A stretch of 64,000 nt of DNA from Variovorax boronicumulans (GCF_019352895.1 NZ_JAAAFX010000009.1:1167978-1231977), one strand, 5' to 3'. Counted from the first letter of the stretch, positions 52,560 to 61,477 are shown. Translations and numbers: made by a program. Notes: generated by a model not told the origin, from the letters alone.

Positions 52560-53299
52560 AGGCGGTAGCCGATGCTGCGGACCGTCTCGATGAGCCCGTC
52601 CTGGCCGGCATCCTGCAGCTTGCGCCGCAGCTTGCTCAGGTGCGAGTCGATCACCCGGTCGAGCGCGTCGCTCTCGGGCAGGCAGGTCTCGATCAGGTGG
52701 CTGCGCGAGAAGCAGCGGCGCGGCTGGCTGGCCAGGCAGGCCAGCAGCCGGAATTCGGTGAGCGTCAGCGGCAGCGGGTGCAGCGTGCCGTCGTCGTCGA
52801 CGGTCGAGGCGCCATGGGCCTCCATGTCCACCACCAGGCGCCCGACGCGGATCGGCGCCGGCCGCGCCTCGACCGGACGGGCACCGGTGCGGCGCAGCAC
52901 GGCGCGCACCCGCGCCACCACCTCGGCCGGGCTGAAGGGCTTGACCACGTAGTCGTCGGCGCCCATGCGCAGGCTCAGCAGCTTGTCGACGTCGTCGGCG
53001 AGCGCGGTCACCATGATCACGGGGGTGTCGCTGTCGCTGCGGATGGCCTTGAGCACGTCCACACCGTCCATGCCCGGCAGATGGATGTCGAGCAGCACGA
53101 TGTCGGGCCGAAGCTGGCCGAACAGGCGCAGCGCCGAGGGGCCGTCGACCGCCCGCTGGGTGCGCATGCCGTCGCGCTGCAGGTAGGCCACCAGGATGTC
53201 GGCGATGCCCGACTCGTCCTCGACGACCAGCGCCAGCGGTCCGGGGTCGGAGGCCGGGCGGGGGGGGATGGGGAGCGCAGCGGGTCTGGAGTCGGTCAC
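52544..53299 (-). CDS. OmpR-family response regulator (BaeR-like)
   Basis: The 251-residue protein has a receiver domain (about 25-140) with ALVVEDESGIADILVAYL, phospho-acceptor Asp in IVLLDIHLPGMDG and the Lys in DYVVKPFSPAEV. A C-terminal winged helix contains LTLTEFRLLACLASQP and DSHLSKLRRKL. It is proposed to start at GTG 53299 at the first plausible coding residue (VTDSRPAAL), giving a ~24-residue Pro-rich N-terminal extension. It is transcribed divergently from the outer-membrane factor gene, with 163 bp between. Confidence 0.88.
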   Translation of the reverse strand: MTDSRPAALPIPPRPASDPGPLALVVEDESGIADILVAYLQRDGMRTQRAVDGPSALRLFGQLRPDIVLLDIHLPGMDGVDVLKAIRSDSDTPVIMVTALADDVDKLLSLRMGADDYVVKPFSPAEVVARVRAVLRRTGARPVEARPAPIRVGRLVVDMEAHGASTVDDDGTLHPLPLTLTEFRLLACLASQPRRCFSRSHLIETCLPESDALDRVIDSHLSKLRRKLQDAGQDGLIETVRSIGYRLWPGP

Positions 53300-53426
53300 G
53301 GGGAAGCGGGGTCGCGGACGCGTTGGAGCACAGGGATGGCGATTATCCCTTCCGCCGCACACGCGTGCGCGATGCCCCCAAACGACCATTCCCGGCCATC
53401 GTCTCCACGCGTTCTCCACACAAACT

Positions 53427-53442
53427 GCAAAGCCACGCAAAG
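53427..53442 (+). promoter_or_regulatory. Candidate response-regulator direct repeat
   Basis: GCAAAG occurs twice (53427-53432 and 53437-53442) with a 10-bp period in the divergent regulatory gap, about 20 bp before the proposed outer-membrane-factor start. OmpR-family regulators bind head-to-tail repeats of about this spacing. There is no other support. Confidence 0.3.
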
Positions 53443-53462
53443 TCGCCGCGGTCCAATCCAGG

Positions 53463-54935
53463 GTGGTTTTCTCACGTCCTGCCGCTTTGCCCCGTCCTTT
53501 TCTCGCTGCCCCGCTGCTTGTGTGCCAAGCCGTCCTGCTTTGCGGCCTGGCCGGATGCACCGCCGTGGCCGTGCCTCCGCTGCCCGACGGCGTGCCGGCC
53601 GGATGGCGGCAAACCCCGCCGGCGGCCGACAAAGCGCTCGCGCCCGACCTGCACAGCTGGTGGAAGACGCTGGGCGACCCGCAGCTCGACGCGCTGGTCG
53701 ACCGGGCGCTGGCGCAGAACCTCGGCGTCGCCCAGGCCCGCGCCCGGCTGCGCGAGGCGCGGCTGCTGGCCGGACAGGGCAACGCGCAGTTCAAGCCCTC
53801 CCTGTCGGCAAGTTCGCGGTCCGTGCAGGACATCTCCGCGACCGACACCTATTTTCAGGCCAGCCTGGACGCCGTCTGGGAGCTGGGCCTGTTCGGCGGG
53901 CGCGAATCGGCCGAAAAGGCGGGCCAGGCCGGCATCGACACGGCCACGGCAAACAGCATGGACGCGCGGGTCTCGACCGTGGCCGAGGTCGTGCGCCGCT
54001 ACACCGACCTGCAGGCCGCGCGCACGCAGCAAGCGCTGATGGACCAGGTGGTGGCCCTGGACCGGCGCACGCTCGAACTGATCGACCTGCGCCGCCGTCA
54101 GCGCATCGGCTCGCCCGACGACCAGCACCAGGCCACGGCCCGGCTGGCCCAGGCCCGTGCCCAGCAGAGCCAGCCCCGGCAGGCGGCCGACCGCGCCGCG
54201 CAAAGCCTGGCCGTGCTGCTCGGCCAGGCCGAACCCGACAGCGCCTGGACCACCCTGCCCGCCGCGGCGCCGCGCACGCCCCTGCCGGCCTTCGCGCTGC
54301 AGCAGGTGCCGGCCGACCTGCTGCGCTACCGCCCCGATGTGCGCCGCGCCGAAGCCGAGGTCCTGAAGACGGCCGCCGCCCTGGGCAGCGCGACTGCCGC
54401 GCTGTACCCGCGCGTGACGCTGGGCGCCTCCTTCCTGTATGCGTACAACCTCACGCAGCACCGCCCGCGCAGCACCGTCGACGACGTCCCCGCGATCGGG
54501 CCCGCCATCGACATCCCGCTGTTCGACTGGGGCCGCCGGCGCGCCGCCGCCGATGCGCAGCAGGCCGCGCTGGATGCTTCGCTGCTGAACTACCGCCAGA
54601 CCGTGCTCGAAGGCGTGGCCGATACCGAATCGGCGCTGGGCGCCCTGCAGCAGGCCCGCGAGAACAGCGACCGGCTGCGGGAGGCGCAGCAGGCGCTGGC
54701 GCGCAGCGCGCAGGCCCAGGCCACGCTGGTCAGGCTGCGCCTGGGCAGCGAACTGGACCGCATCGCCACCGAGCGCGCGGCGCTGCAGGTGGCGCTGGAA
54801 CAGGCCGGCGCCGAAAGCAGCCAGACCCTGGCCTTCATCGCGCTGTACAAGTCGCTGGGCGGCGCCCCGCTGCCGACCGACGAAGAGAACACCCCCCTGG
54901 TCAGCGCCATGCCGTGGCAGGAGCGCAGCCCATGA
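53463..54935 (+). CDS. NodT/TolC-family outer-membrane factor lipoprotein
   Basis: The ~490-residue outer-membrane channel has a lipoprotein signal (LLVCQAVLLCGLAGCTA, Cys in an LAGC lipobox). Two repeats of the outer-membrane-factor fold follow: LVDRALAQNLGVAQARARLREARLL, split here around NLGVA, and LLRYRPDVRRAEAEVLKTAAALG with PAIDIPLFDWGRRRA. It forms the exit duct for the ABC transporter encoded next. The GTG at 53463 is the closest plausible start before the signal peptide; the true start is uncertain. Its stop overlaps the permease ATG by 4 bp. Confidence 0.85.
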   Translation: MVFSRPAALPRPFLAAPLLVCQAVLLCGLAGCTAVAVPPLPDGVPAGWRQTPPAADKALAPDLHSWWKTLGDPQLDALVDRALAQNLGVAQARARLREARLLAGQGNAQFKPSLSASSRSVQDISATDTYFQASLDAVWELGLFGGRESAEKAGQAGIDTATANSMDARVSTVAEVVRRYTDLQAARTQQALMDQVVALDRRTLELIDLRRRQRIGSPDDQHQATARLAQARAQQSQPRQAADRAAQSLAVLLGQAEPDSAWTTLPAAAPRTPLPAFALQQVPADLLRYRPDVRRAEAEVLKTAAALGSATAALYPRVTLGASFLYAYNLTQHRPRSTVDDVPAIGPAIDIPLFDWGRRRAAADAQQAALDASLLNYRQTVLEGVADTESALGALQQARENSDRLREAQQALARSAQAQATLVRLRLGSELDRIATERAALQVALEQAGAESSQTLAFIALYKSLGGAPLPTDEENTPLVSAMPWQERSP

Positions 54936-56065
54936 TCGCGCTGGCCCGCAAGACCATGGTCTACGAATGGCGGCGCTTCGCGCCCGCCGTGTTCGCGGTC
55001 GGCTTCTCGGGCGTGCTGCTGGCCGTGCAGGCCGCGCTGGTGCTGGGCATCTTCGGCAGCGCCTCGGTGTACGTGACGGCCTCGTCGGCCGACCTGTGGG
55101 CCGGCTACCCCGGAACGCAGAGCGTCAACTTCGGGCGCGACATCGGCCCCGACATGGAGATGTACCTGCGCATGGACCCGGATGTGGTCGACGTCGAGCC
55201 CTATCTGTGGGTCGAAGGCGACTGGCACGGCACCACGCGCACCGGCGGCGTGCCGGTCTTCGTCTCGGGCATCCGCACCAACGACGACGCCATGATGTTC
55301 TCGCATCTGCTGCCGCTCTCGCGGCGCGCACAGCTGCGCGAGCCCAATGCGGTGATCGTCGACCGCTCCGATCTCGAACAGCTGGGCACGACGGTGGGTG
55401 GCCATGCCTGGATCAACGGACACCGCGTGCAGATCGTGGCGGCGCTCTCGGGGCTGCGCGCGCTCGGGGGCGTCAACGTGCTGGCCTCCCAGGACACGGC
55501 GCGCCGGCTGCAGGCCGCCGAGTCGGCCGCGGGCACGCCGTATTTCGTGGCCCGGCTGCGCGATCCGGCGCTGGCCGTCGCCGCGCAGGCCCGCCTGTCG
55601 GCGGTGCCGCCCGGCTTCGGGCCGCTGAGCGTCTGGACCGCCGACGCCTTCGCCAAGCGCTCGCGCTTCTACTGGATCTTCGACACCGGCGCCGGCATCG
55701 CGGTGCTGTTCATGGCTGCCATCGTCTGCCTCGTGGGCGCCGTGCTGACCAGCCAGGCGTTGATGGCGGTGGTGGCCTCCTCGGCGCGCGAGTACGCCAT
55801 GCTCAACGCCCTGGGCGCCAGCCTGCGCGCGCTGAGCCGGGTGGTGCTGGAGCAGGCCTGCTGGATCGGCGGCATCGGCCTGCTGATGGGCACCGCGGCC
55901 AGCGCACTGCTGCTGTGGGTGGCCTCGCGCTACGACGTGCCGGTCAGCATGAACTGGACGGTCGCCATCGGATGCGCCGTGCTGGTGCTGGGCCTGGCCG
56001 TGATCTCCGGACTGTTCGCCGTGCGCGGCCTGCAACGCGCCGAACCGGCCATGCTGCTGCGATGA
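54932..56065 (+). CDS. FtsX/MacB-like ABC transporter permease
   Basis: The 377-residue protein has an N-terminal membrane helix (about 17-40), a ~220-residue periplasmic domain and three C-terminal helices (about 255-280, 300-330, 345-365) around the FtsX core LMAVVASSAREYAMLNALGASL. This is the topology of MacB/LolC-type permeases, which push substrates by mechanotransmission rather than through a channel. It has overlapping starts with the outer-membrane factor upstream and the ATPase downstream, so the tripartite complex is made from one message. The substrate is unknown. Confidence 0.88.
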   Translation: MIALARKTMVYEWRRFAPAVFAVGFSGVLLAVQAALVLGIFGSASVYVTASSADLWAGYPGTQSVNFGRDIGPDMEMYLRMDPDVVDVEPYLWVEGDWHGTTRTGGVPVFVSGIRTNDDAMMFSHLLPLSRRAQLREPNAVIVDRSDLEQLGTTVGGHAWINGHRVQIVAALSGLRALGGVNVLASQDTARRLQAAESAAGTPYFVARLRDPALAVAAQARLSAVPPGFGPLSVWTADAFAKRSRFYWIFDTGAGIAVLFMAAIVCLVGAVLTSQALMAVVASSAREYAMLNALGASLRALSRVVLEQACWIGGIGLLMGTAASALLLWVASRYDVPVSMNWTVAIGCAVLVLGLAVISGLFAVRGLQRAEPAMLLR

Positions 56066-56814
56066 AAAGCCCGGCCCGTCCCCACGCCAGCCCGAGCCTG
56101 GAAGCACGCCAGGTGAGCAAGTCCTTTCTCTCGGGCATGGTCCGCGTGCATGTGCTGCAGGCCCTGTCGATCGACATCTACGGCGGCGAGCTGACGCTGA
56201 TCTCCGGCCCCTCGGGTTGCGGCAAGAGCACGCTGCTGTCGCTGCTCAGCGGCCTGCAGTCGCCCGACGCCGGCCAGGCCTGGGCGCTGGGCGAAGACCT
56301 GGGCACCATGACCAAGCGCCAGCTCGAGCACTTCCGCCTGCAGCACACCGGTTTCGTGTTCCAGGGCTTCAACCTGTTCGCCGCGCTCACCGCCCACGAG
56401 CAGGTGCAGCTGCCGCTGGGTTACCTGGGCCTGGACAAGCGCCGCTCGGCCACGCTGGCCCTCGAGGCGCTCGACGAGGTCGGCATGGCGCACCGGGCCA
56501 ACGCCTACCCCGCACAGATGTCCGGCGGCGAGAAGCAGCGCGTCGCCATCGCACGGGCGCTGGCCAAGGAGCCGCAGCTGCTGTTCGCCGACGAACCCAC
56601 CAGCGCGCTCGACGCCGAGAACGGCCAGAAGATCATCGACATCCTGCATCGCATCGCCCGCAACCACGGCACCACCGTGCTGTGCGTCAGCCACGACCCG
56701 CGCCTGGTACGGCACGCCGACCGCGTGCTGACCATGGAAGACGGCCTGATCCGCAACGACTGGCAGTCCGCCGGCACCCCCATTCCCGCCGTGACCACGG
56801 CAGCCTCCGCATGA
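56062..56814 (+). CDS. ABC transporter ATPase (MacB/LolD-like)
   Basis: The 250-residue ATPase has Walker A GPSGCGKSTLLSLLSG, the Q-loop in FVFQGFNLFAALTAHEQVQLP, signature MSGGEKQRVAIARAL, Walker B LLFADEPTSALD and the switch His in VLCVSHDPRLV. These are typical of the MacB/LolD/FtsE branch that pairs with FtsX-like permeases. It overlaps the permease upstream and the membrane-fusion gene downstream by 4 bp each. Confidence 0.93.
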   Translation: MKSPARPHASPSLEARQVSKSFLSGMVRVHVLQALSIDIYGGELTLISGPSGCGKSTLLSLLSGLQSPDAGQAWALGEDLGTMTKRQLEHFRLQHTGFVFQGFNLFAALTAHEQVQLPLGYLGLDKRRSATLALEALDEVGMAHRANAYPAQMSGGEKQRVAIARALAKEPQLLFADEPTSALDAENGQKIIDILHRIARNHGTTVLCVSHDPRLVRHADRVLTMEDGLIRNDWQSAGTPIPAVTTAASA

Positions 56815-57740
56815 AGTCCTCCCTGTCCCGATACGCCCTGCCGGCCTCGATGCTGGCGCTGGCCCTGGCCATGACCGGCTGCTCGGACCACGGCAGCACC
56901 AGCGTCGCCGCCGCCGCGCCCGCACCGGCCGCGGGCCCGCGCGACGTGGCCATGGCGCGCGGCAAGGTCGAAGTCCAGGGCGGCCTGCTCGACGTGCTGA
57001 CGCAGCAGGACGGCCTGGTCGAGAGCGTGGCCGTGCGCGAAGGCGATGAAGTCAAGCGCGGCCAGACGCTGCTCAAGCTGGTGTCCGACCAGGCCAGGCT
57101 CGACGTGAGCATGGCCGAGGCCGAACTGCGGCTGGTCCAGGCGCGCCAGCGCGCCCAGTCCGCCCGCCTGCCCGCGGCCCGCCAGCTGGCGCTGCGCACC
57201 GGCGAGGCCGCCAAGGCCGGCGCGCTCGATCCGCAGCGCGCCGACGAGGCGCTGCAGGCCCGCAGCGACATCGAATCCGCGGTCGCCGTGCTCGAAGCCG
57301 AGGCCGCGGTGGCCCGGCAGAAGCTGATGCAGGCCGAACGCGCCGTGCAGCGCCAGACGCTGACCGCGCCGATCGACGCCCGCGTGCTCCGGCTCCAGGT
57401 GCAGCCCGGCGCGCGCGTGGCCTCCCAGGCCACGCGGCCGCTGATGGTGCTGCTGCCGCACCGCCCGCTGACCGTGCGCGCCGAGCTCAACGAAGCCTAT
57501 GTCGCCAACGTCAAGCCCGGCATGCGCGCCAGCGTGCGCCTCGACGGCGACACGCAGGGCGCCTCGCAGGCCGCCTACCCCGCGCGCGTGGTGCGCATCA
57601 GCCAGGCCTACGGCGCCAGCCGGCTCGACGACGACGCGGCGGCGCGCAACGTGCGGGTGGTGGAGTGTTTTCTGGAATTCGACCCGCCGGTGCCTGTGCT
57701 GCGCCTGGGTCAGAACGTAAGGGTGAGTTTTCATGAATAA
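56811..57740 (+). CDS. Membrane fusion (HlyD/MacA-like) lipoprotein
   Basis: The 309-residue periplasmic adaptor has a lipobox (LAMTGCS, Cys about 24), a split biotinyl-lipoyl domain (VESVAVREGDEVKRGQTLLKL and APIDARVLRLQVQPGARV) and an alpha-helical hairpin between them (about 95-185). A beta-barrel domain follows (VRAELNEAYVANVKPGMRASVRL). It connects the permease to the outer-membrane factor. The last 8 bp overlap the HAD phosphatase gene, which ties the exporter to the enzymes downstream. Confidence 0.9.
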   Translation: MKSSLSRYALPASMLALALAMTGCSDHGSTSVAAAAPAPAAGPRDVAMARGKVEVQGGLLDVLTQQDGLVESVAVREGDEVKRGQTLLKLVSDQARLDVSMAEAELRLVQARQRAQSARLPAARQLALRTGEAAKAGALDPQRADEALQARSDIESAVAVLEAEAAVARQKLMQAERAVQRQTLTAPIDARVLRLQVQPGARVASQATRPLMVLLPHRPLTVRAELNEAYVANVKPGMRASVRLDGDTQGASQAAYPARVVRISQAYGASRLDDDAAARNVRVVECFLEFDPPVPVLRLGQNVRVSFHE

Positions 57741-58455
57741 AGTCATCAGGATCCGGCCATCGGCCACGCTGCAGCGCAACGCCCCCTCCCCGGGCTGGAC
57801 GGTGCAATGCGATTTCGACGGCACCATCGCGGTCGACGACGTCACCGACACGCTGTTGCAGCGCTTCGGTCGCCCCGGCTGGGAGGCACTGGAAGCCGCC
57901 TGGGAAGCCGGCGAGATCGGCTCGCGCGAATGCATGAAGGGCCAGGTCGCGCTGCTCGACATGAGCGCCGACGAACTCGACGCCCACCTCGACGCGCTGC
58001 CCATCGACCCGCATTTCGGCGCCTTCGTCGAAGCGGCACAGCGCCACGGCATGCCGGTGCAGGTGGTCAGTGACGGCATCGACTACGCGATCCGCCGCAT
58101 CCTCGGCCACCACGGCCTGGGCAACCTGCCGGTGATGGCCAACCACCTGGTGCAGACCGGCGAGCGCAGCTGGCAGCTGCAGTCGCCCCATGCCAGCGCG
58201 GCCTGCGTGCGCGCCAGCGGCAACTGCAAGTGCGAGCGCCTGGCCGAGCAGCGCCCCGTGCACGGCAAGGTGCTGTTCGTGGGCGACGGCAGCTCCGACT
58301 TCTGCGTCTCGGGCAAGGCCGACTTCGTGCTGGCCAAGGCCCGGCTCATCACCTACTGCCAGGAACAGCACATCGCCCACGCGCCCTACGAGCATTTCGG
58401 CGAGGCCCTGGCGCTGATGGAAGACATCACGGCCCCCATCCGCATGACGGCATGA
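57733..58455 (+). CDS. HAD-superfamily phosphatase (MtnX/SerB-like, subfamily IB)
   Basis: The 240-residue protein has motif I VQCDFDGTIAVDDVT, motif II VVSDGIDYAI, and motifs III/IV KVLFVGDGSSDFCVSGKADFVLAK. The insert NCKCERLAEQ is typical of MtnX-like phosphatases. MtnX acts in methionine salvage, but no other salvage genes are here. The overlap with the exporter gene suggests it removes phosphate from an intermediate of the locus-specific product. The substrate is not predictable. Confidence 0.83.
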   Translation: MNKVIRIRPSATLQRNAPSPGWTVQCDFDGTIAVDDVTDTLLQRFGRPGWEALEAAWEAGEIGSRECMKGQVALLDMSADELDAHLDALPIDPHFGAFVEAAQRHGMPVQVVSDGIDYAIRRILGHHGLGNLPVMANHLVQTGERSWQLQSPHASAACVRASGNCKCERLAEQRPVHGKVLFVGDGSSDFCVSGKADFVLAKARLITYCQEQHIAHAPYEHFGEALALMEDITAPIRMTA

Positions 58456-58515
58456 CGGCATAGCGGCATGCGCACAGGGCCGCCCGCCCGCAGTGCGCCG
58501 CACGAAGGTATTTCA

Positions 58516-59424
58516 ATGAGCCCGGACATCTGCATCACCCCCCACGAGTTCTTCCTCGCCGGCCATGGCGCCCATGCGTCCACCGGCGTCATGCTGGTGC
58601 ACGGCCTGACCGGCACGCCCAATGAAATGCGGCTGCTGGGCAAGGGCCTGCAACGCGCGGGCTTCACGGTCTACGGCGTGCAGCTGGCCGGCCACTGCGG
58701 CACCCAGGAGGACCTGGTGCGCACCCGCTGGCAGGATTGGGCCGCCAGCGTGCACGCCGGCGCCGACCGGCTGCGCACACAGGTCGATCGCCTGGTGGTG
58801 ATGGGCCTGTCGATGGGCGCGGTGCTGGCGCTGGAGCTGGCCGAAGAGCGGCCGGAACTCGTCGATGGCGTGGGCGCGCTGTCCACCATGTTCTGGCACG
58901 ACGGCTGGAGCATCCCGTTCTACACGCGGCTGTCCTTCCTGCTGCGCCCGTTCCGCGCACTGGGCATCGGCCGCAACAAGCTGTTCATGGAGCAGCCGCC
59001 CTACGGCATCAAGGACGAGGCGCTGCGCAAGCGCGTCGTCGAGCAGATGCAGTCCGGCGACAGCGCCGCCGCGGGCCTGCCCGGCAACCCCTGGTACTCG
59101 GTCATCGAGATGCGCGCGCTGTCCGACCAGGTGCGCCGCCAGCTGGGCCGTGTGCGCGCACCCTGCCTGGTGCTGCACGCCACCCACGACGACATCTCGA
59201 GCCTGGCCAATGCCCGGCTGATCGAGCGCAAGGTCCAGGGCCCGGTCGAGATGGTGCTGCTGCACGACAGCTACCACATGATCACCATCGACCGCGAACG
59301 GCGCACCGTGACCGCGCGCGCCGTGGACTTCACCGCCCGCATCGCCGCGCCGCGCGGCGCCGCCGTGCCGCAGCCGGCCGACGCCTTTGCCCACCGCGCC
59401 ACAGACGGCTCGCTGGCCACATGA
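58516..59424 (+). CDS. Alpha/beta hydrolase (carboxylesterase/lipase-like)
   Basis: The 302-residue protein has the oxyanion region VMLVHGLTGTPNEMRLLGKGL, nucleophile Ser in VMGLSMGAVLALELAEE, an acid Asp in LHATHDDISS and a catalytic His in HDSYHMITID. It resembles Est30-type carboxylesterases with a lid helix. No signal peptide is seen, so it is cytosolic. The ATG at 58516 has GAAGG upstream; a 60-bp gap separates it from the phosphatase gene, and its stop overlaps the next gene. Confidence 0.85.
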   Translation: MSPDICITPHEFFLAGHGAHASTGVMLVHGLTGTPNEMRLLGKGLQRAGFTVYGVQLAGHCGTQEDLVRTRWQDWAASVHAGADRLRTQVDRLVVMGLSMGAVLALELAEERPELVDGVGALSTMFWHDGWSIPFYTRLSFLLRPFRALGIGRNKLFMEQPPYGIKDEALRKRVVEQMQSGDSAAAGLPGNPWYSVIEMRALSDQVRRQLGRVRAPCLVLHATHDDISSLANARLIERKVQGPVEMVLLHDSYHMITIDRERRTVTARAVDFTARIAAPRGAAVPQPADAFAHRATDGSLAT

Positions 59425-59795
59425 GCAGCGAACTGACGCCGCTGGTGCTCACGCTCTGGGTGCTGAACGTGCTGGTCGACAGCGGCGGCCAGCTGGCCTT
59501 CAAGGCCGCCGCCGGCGATCCGCGCGCGGGCGACGGCCTGGCGCGCTGGGCCTTCATGGCGCGGCGCCCCTGGCTGTGGGTGGGCGTGGGCTGCTATGTG
59601 GCCGAGTTCGTGCTGTGGCTGGCCTTCCTGTCGCTGGTGCCGCTGTCCGAAGGCGTGCTGCTCGGCTCGATCAACATCGTCGCGATCATGATCGCCGGGC
59701 GCTATCTGTTCGCCGAGAAGCTCTCTCGCATGCGCGTCGCAGGCATCCTGCTGATCTCGATCGGCGTCACCATCGTCGGCTGGCACGGAGGCTGA
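59421..59795 (+). CDS. EamA/SMR-type small membrane protein, first of a pair
   Basis: The 124-residue protein has four membrane helices. The family pattern is LNVLVDSGGQLAFKAAAG, EFVLWLAFLSLVPLSEGVLLGSINIVAIM, shown in part, and VAGILLISIGVTIVGW. Half-size EamA/SMR proteins act as dimers; ArnE/ArnF, which flip an aminosugar-lipid, are the best-known pair. Here it overlaps the hydrolase gene and is followed after 1 bp by a second half-transporter gene, so a heterodimer is likely. Confidence 0.82.
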   Translation: MSSELTPLVLTLWVLNVLVDSGGQLAFKAAAGDPRAGDGLARWAFMARRPWLWVGVGCYVAEFVLWLAFLSLVPLSEGVLLGSINIVAIMIAGRYLFAEKLSRMRVAGILLISIGVTIVGWHGG

Positions 59796-59796
59796 A

Positions 59797-60246
59797 GTGG
59801 CTGACAAACGACGTTTCTATGTGATCGGCTTCCTGATGCTGATGGCCTTCGACACGCTGGCGCAGATCAGCTTCAAGGTCGCCGGCACTCAGGCCCTGCC
59901 GCTGGAGTTCAGCACGGCCTGGCTGGTGCGGGTGTTCGGCCAGCCCTGGATCTACGGCGCCTTCGTCGGCTACATCGGGGCCTTCTTCGCCTGGATGACG
60001 CTGCTCAAGCACGCGCCGATCGGGCCGGCCTTCGCCGCTTCGCACCTGGAGATCGTCTCGGTGCTGGCGCTGTCCTGGCTGCTGTTCGACGAGCGCATCG
60101 GCTGGCCGCAGATCACGGGCGGCCTGTTCATCATCGCGGGCATCGTCTGCCTGGCCTTCAGCGAAGAGCAGGACGCCGCGCCCGAGACCCTGCACGCGAC
60201 GCCCCCGGACATCCTGGCCGGCGCCGCGCGCGGCCCCCATGGCTGA
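59797..60246 (+). CDS. EamA/SMR-type small membrane protein, second of a pair
   Basis: The 149-residue protein has four membrane helices (about 8-25, 48-70, 80-100, 105-122) and a polar C-terminal tail of ~25 residues. Motifs such as LMAFDTLAQISFKVAGT and SHLEIVSVLALSWLLFDERIGW parallel the preceding protein. It starts at a GTG (59797) 1 bp after its partner. It may form the second half of a flippase for a lipid-linked or small amphipathic intermediate. It overlaps the aminotransferase gene by 8 bp. Confidence 0.82.
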   Translation: MADKRRFYVIGFLMLMAFDTLAQISFKVAGTQALPLEFSTAWLVRVFGQPWIYGAFVGYIGAFFAWMTLLKHAPIGPAFAASHLEIVSVLALSWLLFDERIGWPQITGGLFIIAGIVCLAFSEEQDAAPETLHATPPDILAGAARGPHG

Positions 60247-61477
60247 ACGAGGGGCCGACGTACCGCCCACGGCGGGCCTGCCGCTGCGCGCCGGCGACCT
60301 GGCCTGGCCGCACGCCCCCGCCGCATCCGACCTCGGAGCGGCGCTCGCGCGCTTCCTCGGCGTGGCCGAAGTACAGATCGAATGCTCGGGCACGGCCTGC
60401 ATGGTGGTCGCGCTCACCGCGCTGCAGCGGCTCGCGCCCACGCGCACCGAGGTGGTCGTGCCGGCCTACACCTGCCCGCTGGTGGCATTGGCGGTCGCAC
60501 GTTGCGGCCTGCAGTTGCGGGTGTGCGACCTGCAACCGGGCACGCTCGACCTGGACCCGGTGCACCTGCGCCAGCTCTGCGGCCCGCAGACCCTGGCCCT
60601 GGTGCCCACGCACCTGGGCGGCCGCATCAGCGACGTGGCCACCGCCCAGGCCTGCGCGCGCGAGGTCGGCGCCTGGACGCTCGAGGATGCGGCACAGGCG
60701 CTGGGTGCACGCGTCGGCGACCGGAGCGTGGGCGCCCACAGCGACATCGTTTTCTTCAGCCTGGCCGTGGGCAAGGGCCTGACGCTGTTCGAAGGCGGCG
60801 CGCTGGTGGTGCACGACCCTGCCCTGCGCCGGGCCTGCGCACAGGCCAGCGCCGACATCGTCCCGCGGCACCGGGGCTGGGAACTGCGACGTTCGATCGA
60901 GCTGCTGGGCTATGCGCTGTGCTACCGGCCCGCGGGCCTGGGCCTGGTCTATGGCCGGCCGCTGCGCCAGGCGCTGCGGCGCGACGACTGGGTGGCCGCC
61001 GCGGGCGACGATTTCGACCCGGAGATTCCGCTGCACCGCGTGGGCCGCTGGCGCCAGGCGGTGGGGGTGCGCGCGCTGGAACGCCTGCCTGACTTCCTGG
61101 CCCAGGGCACGGTGCGCGCGCTGCAGCGCCGCGAGCGCCTGACGCGCATCGCCGGCCTCACGGTGCTGGGCGACAGCCCTTCGATGCCCGACGCGGCCGG
61201 CACCTGGCCGGTGCTGATGGTGCGCATGCCCGGCGCCGCGCAACGCGACGCCGCCATCCGCGCGCTCTGGGGCACAGGCTGCGGCCTGAGCCTGCCCTTC
61301 GTGCACGCCCTGCCCGACTACCCGCGCTATGCCCGCGTGGTGCCGGCCGCCGAAGCCGGCGCGCTGCCCCATGCGCGCGACCTGGCGCGCCGCCTGCTGG
61401 CCGTCAGCAACAGCCCCTGGCTCGACGATGCACGCTTCGAACGGGTGTGCGAGGCGCTGGCGGACTTCAGCCGCTGA
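60239..61477 (+). CDS. DegT/DnrJ/EryC1/StrS-family PLP aminotransferase
   Basis: The 412-residue protein has the DegT fold: IECSGTACMVVALTAL at the cofactor phosphate site, VVVPAYTCPLVALAVARCG, WTLEDAAQALGARVG with the PLP-binding Asp, and the catalytic Lys in FFSLAVGKGLTLFEGGAL. These enzymes aminate sugar nucleotides or, in some branches, other carbonyl substrates. It is last in the operon and follows the SMR pair, a combination reminiscent of ArnB with ArnE/F. Its 3' end overlaps the convergent methyltransferase gene by 11 bp. Confidence 0.87.
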   Translation: MAERGADVPPTAGLPLRAGDLAWPHAPAASDLGAALARFLGVAEVQIECSGTACMVVALTALQRLAPTRTEVVVPAYTCPLVALAVARCGLQLRVCDLQPGTLDLDPVHLRQLCGPQTLALVPTHLGGRISDVATAQACAREVGAWTLEDAAQALGARVGDRSVGAHSDIVFFSLAVGKGLTLFEGGALVVHDPALRRACAQASADIVPRHRGWELRRSIELLGYALCYRPAGLGLVYGRPLRQALRRDDWVAAAGDDFDPEIPLHRVGRWRQAVGVRALERLPDFLAQGTVRALQRRERLTRIAGLTVLGDSPSMPDAAGTWPVLMVRMPGAAQRDAAIRALWGTGCGLSLPFVHALPDYPRYARVVPAAEAGALPHARDLARRLLAVSNSPWLDDARFERVCEALADFSR

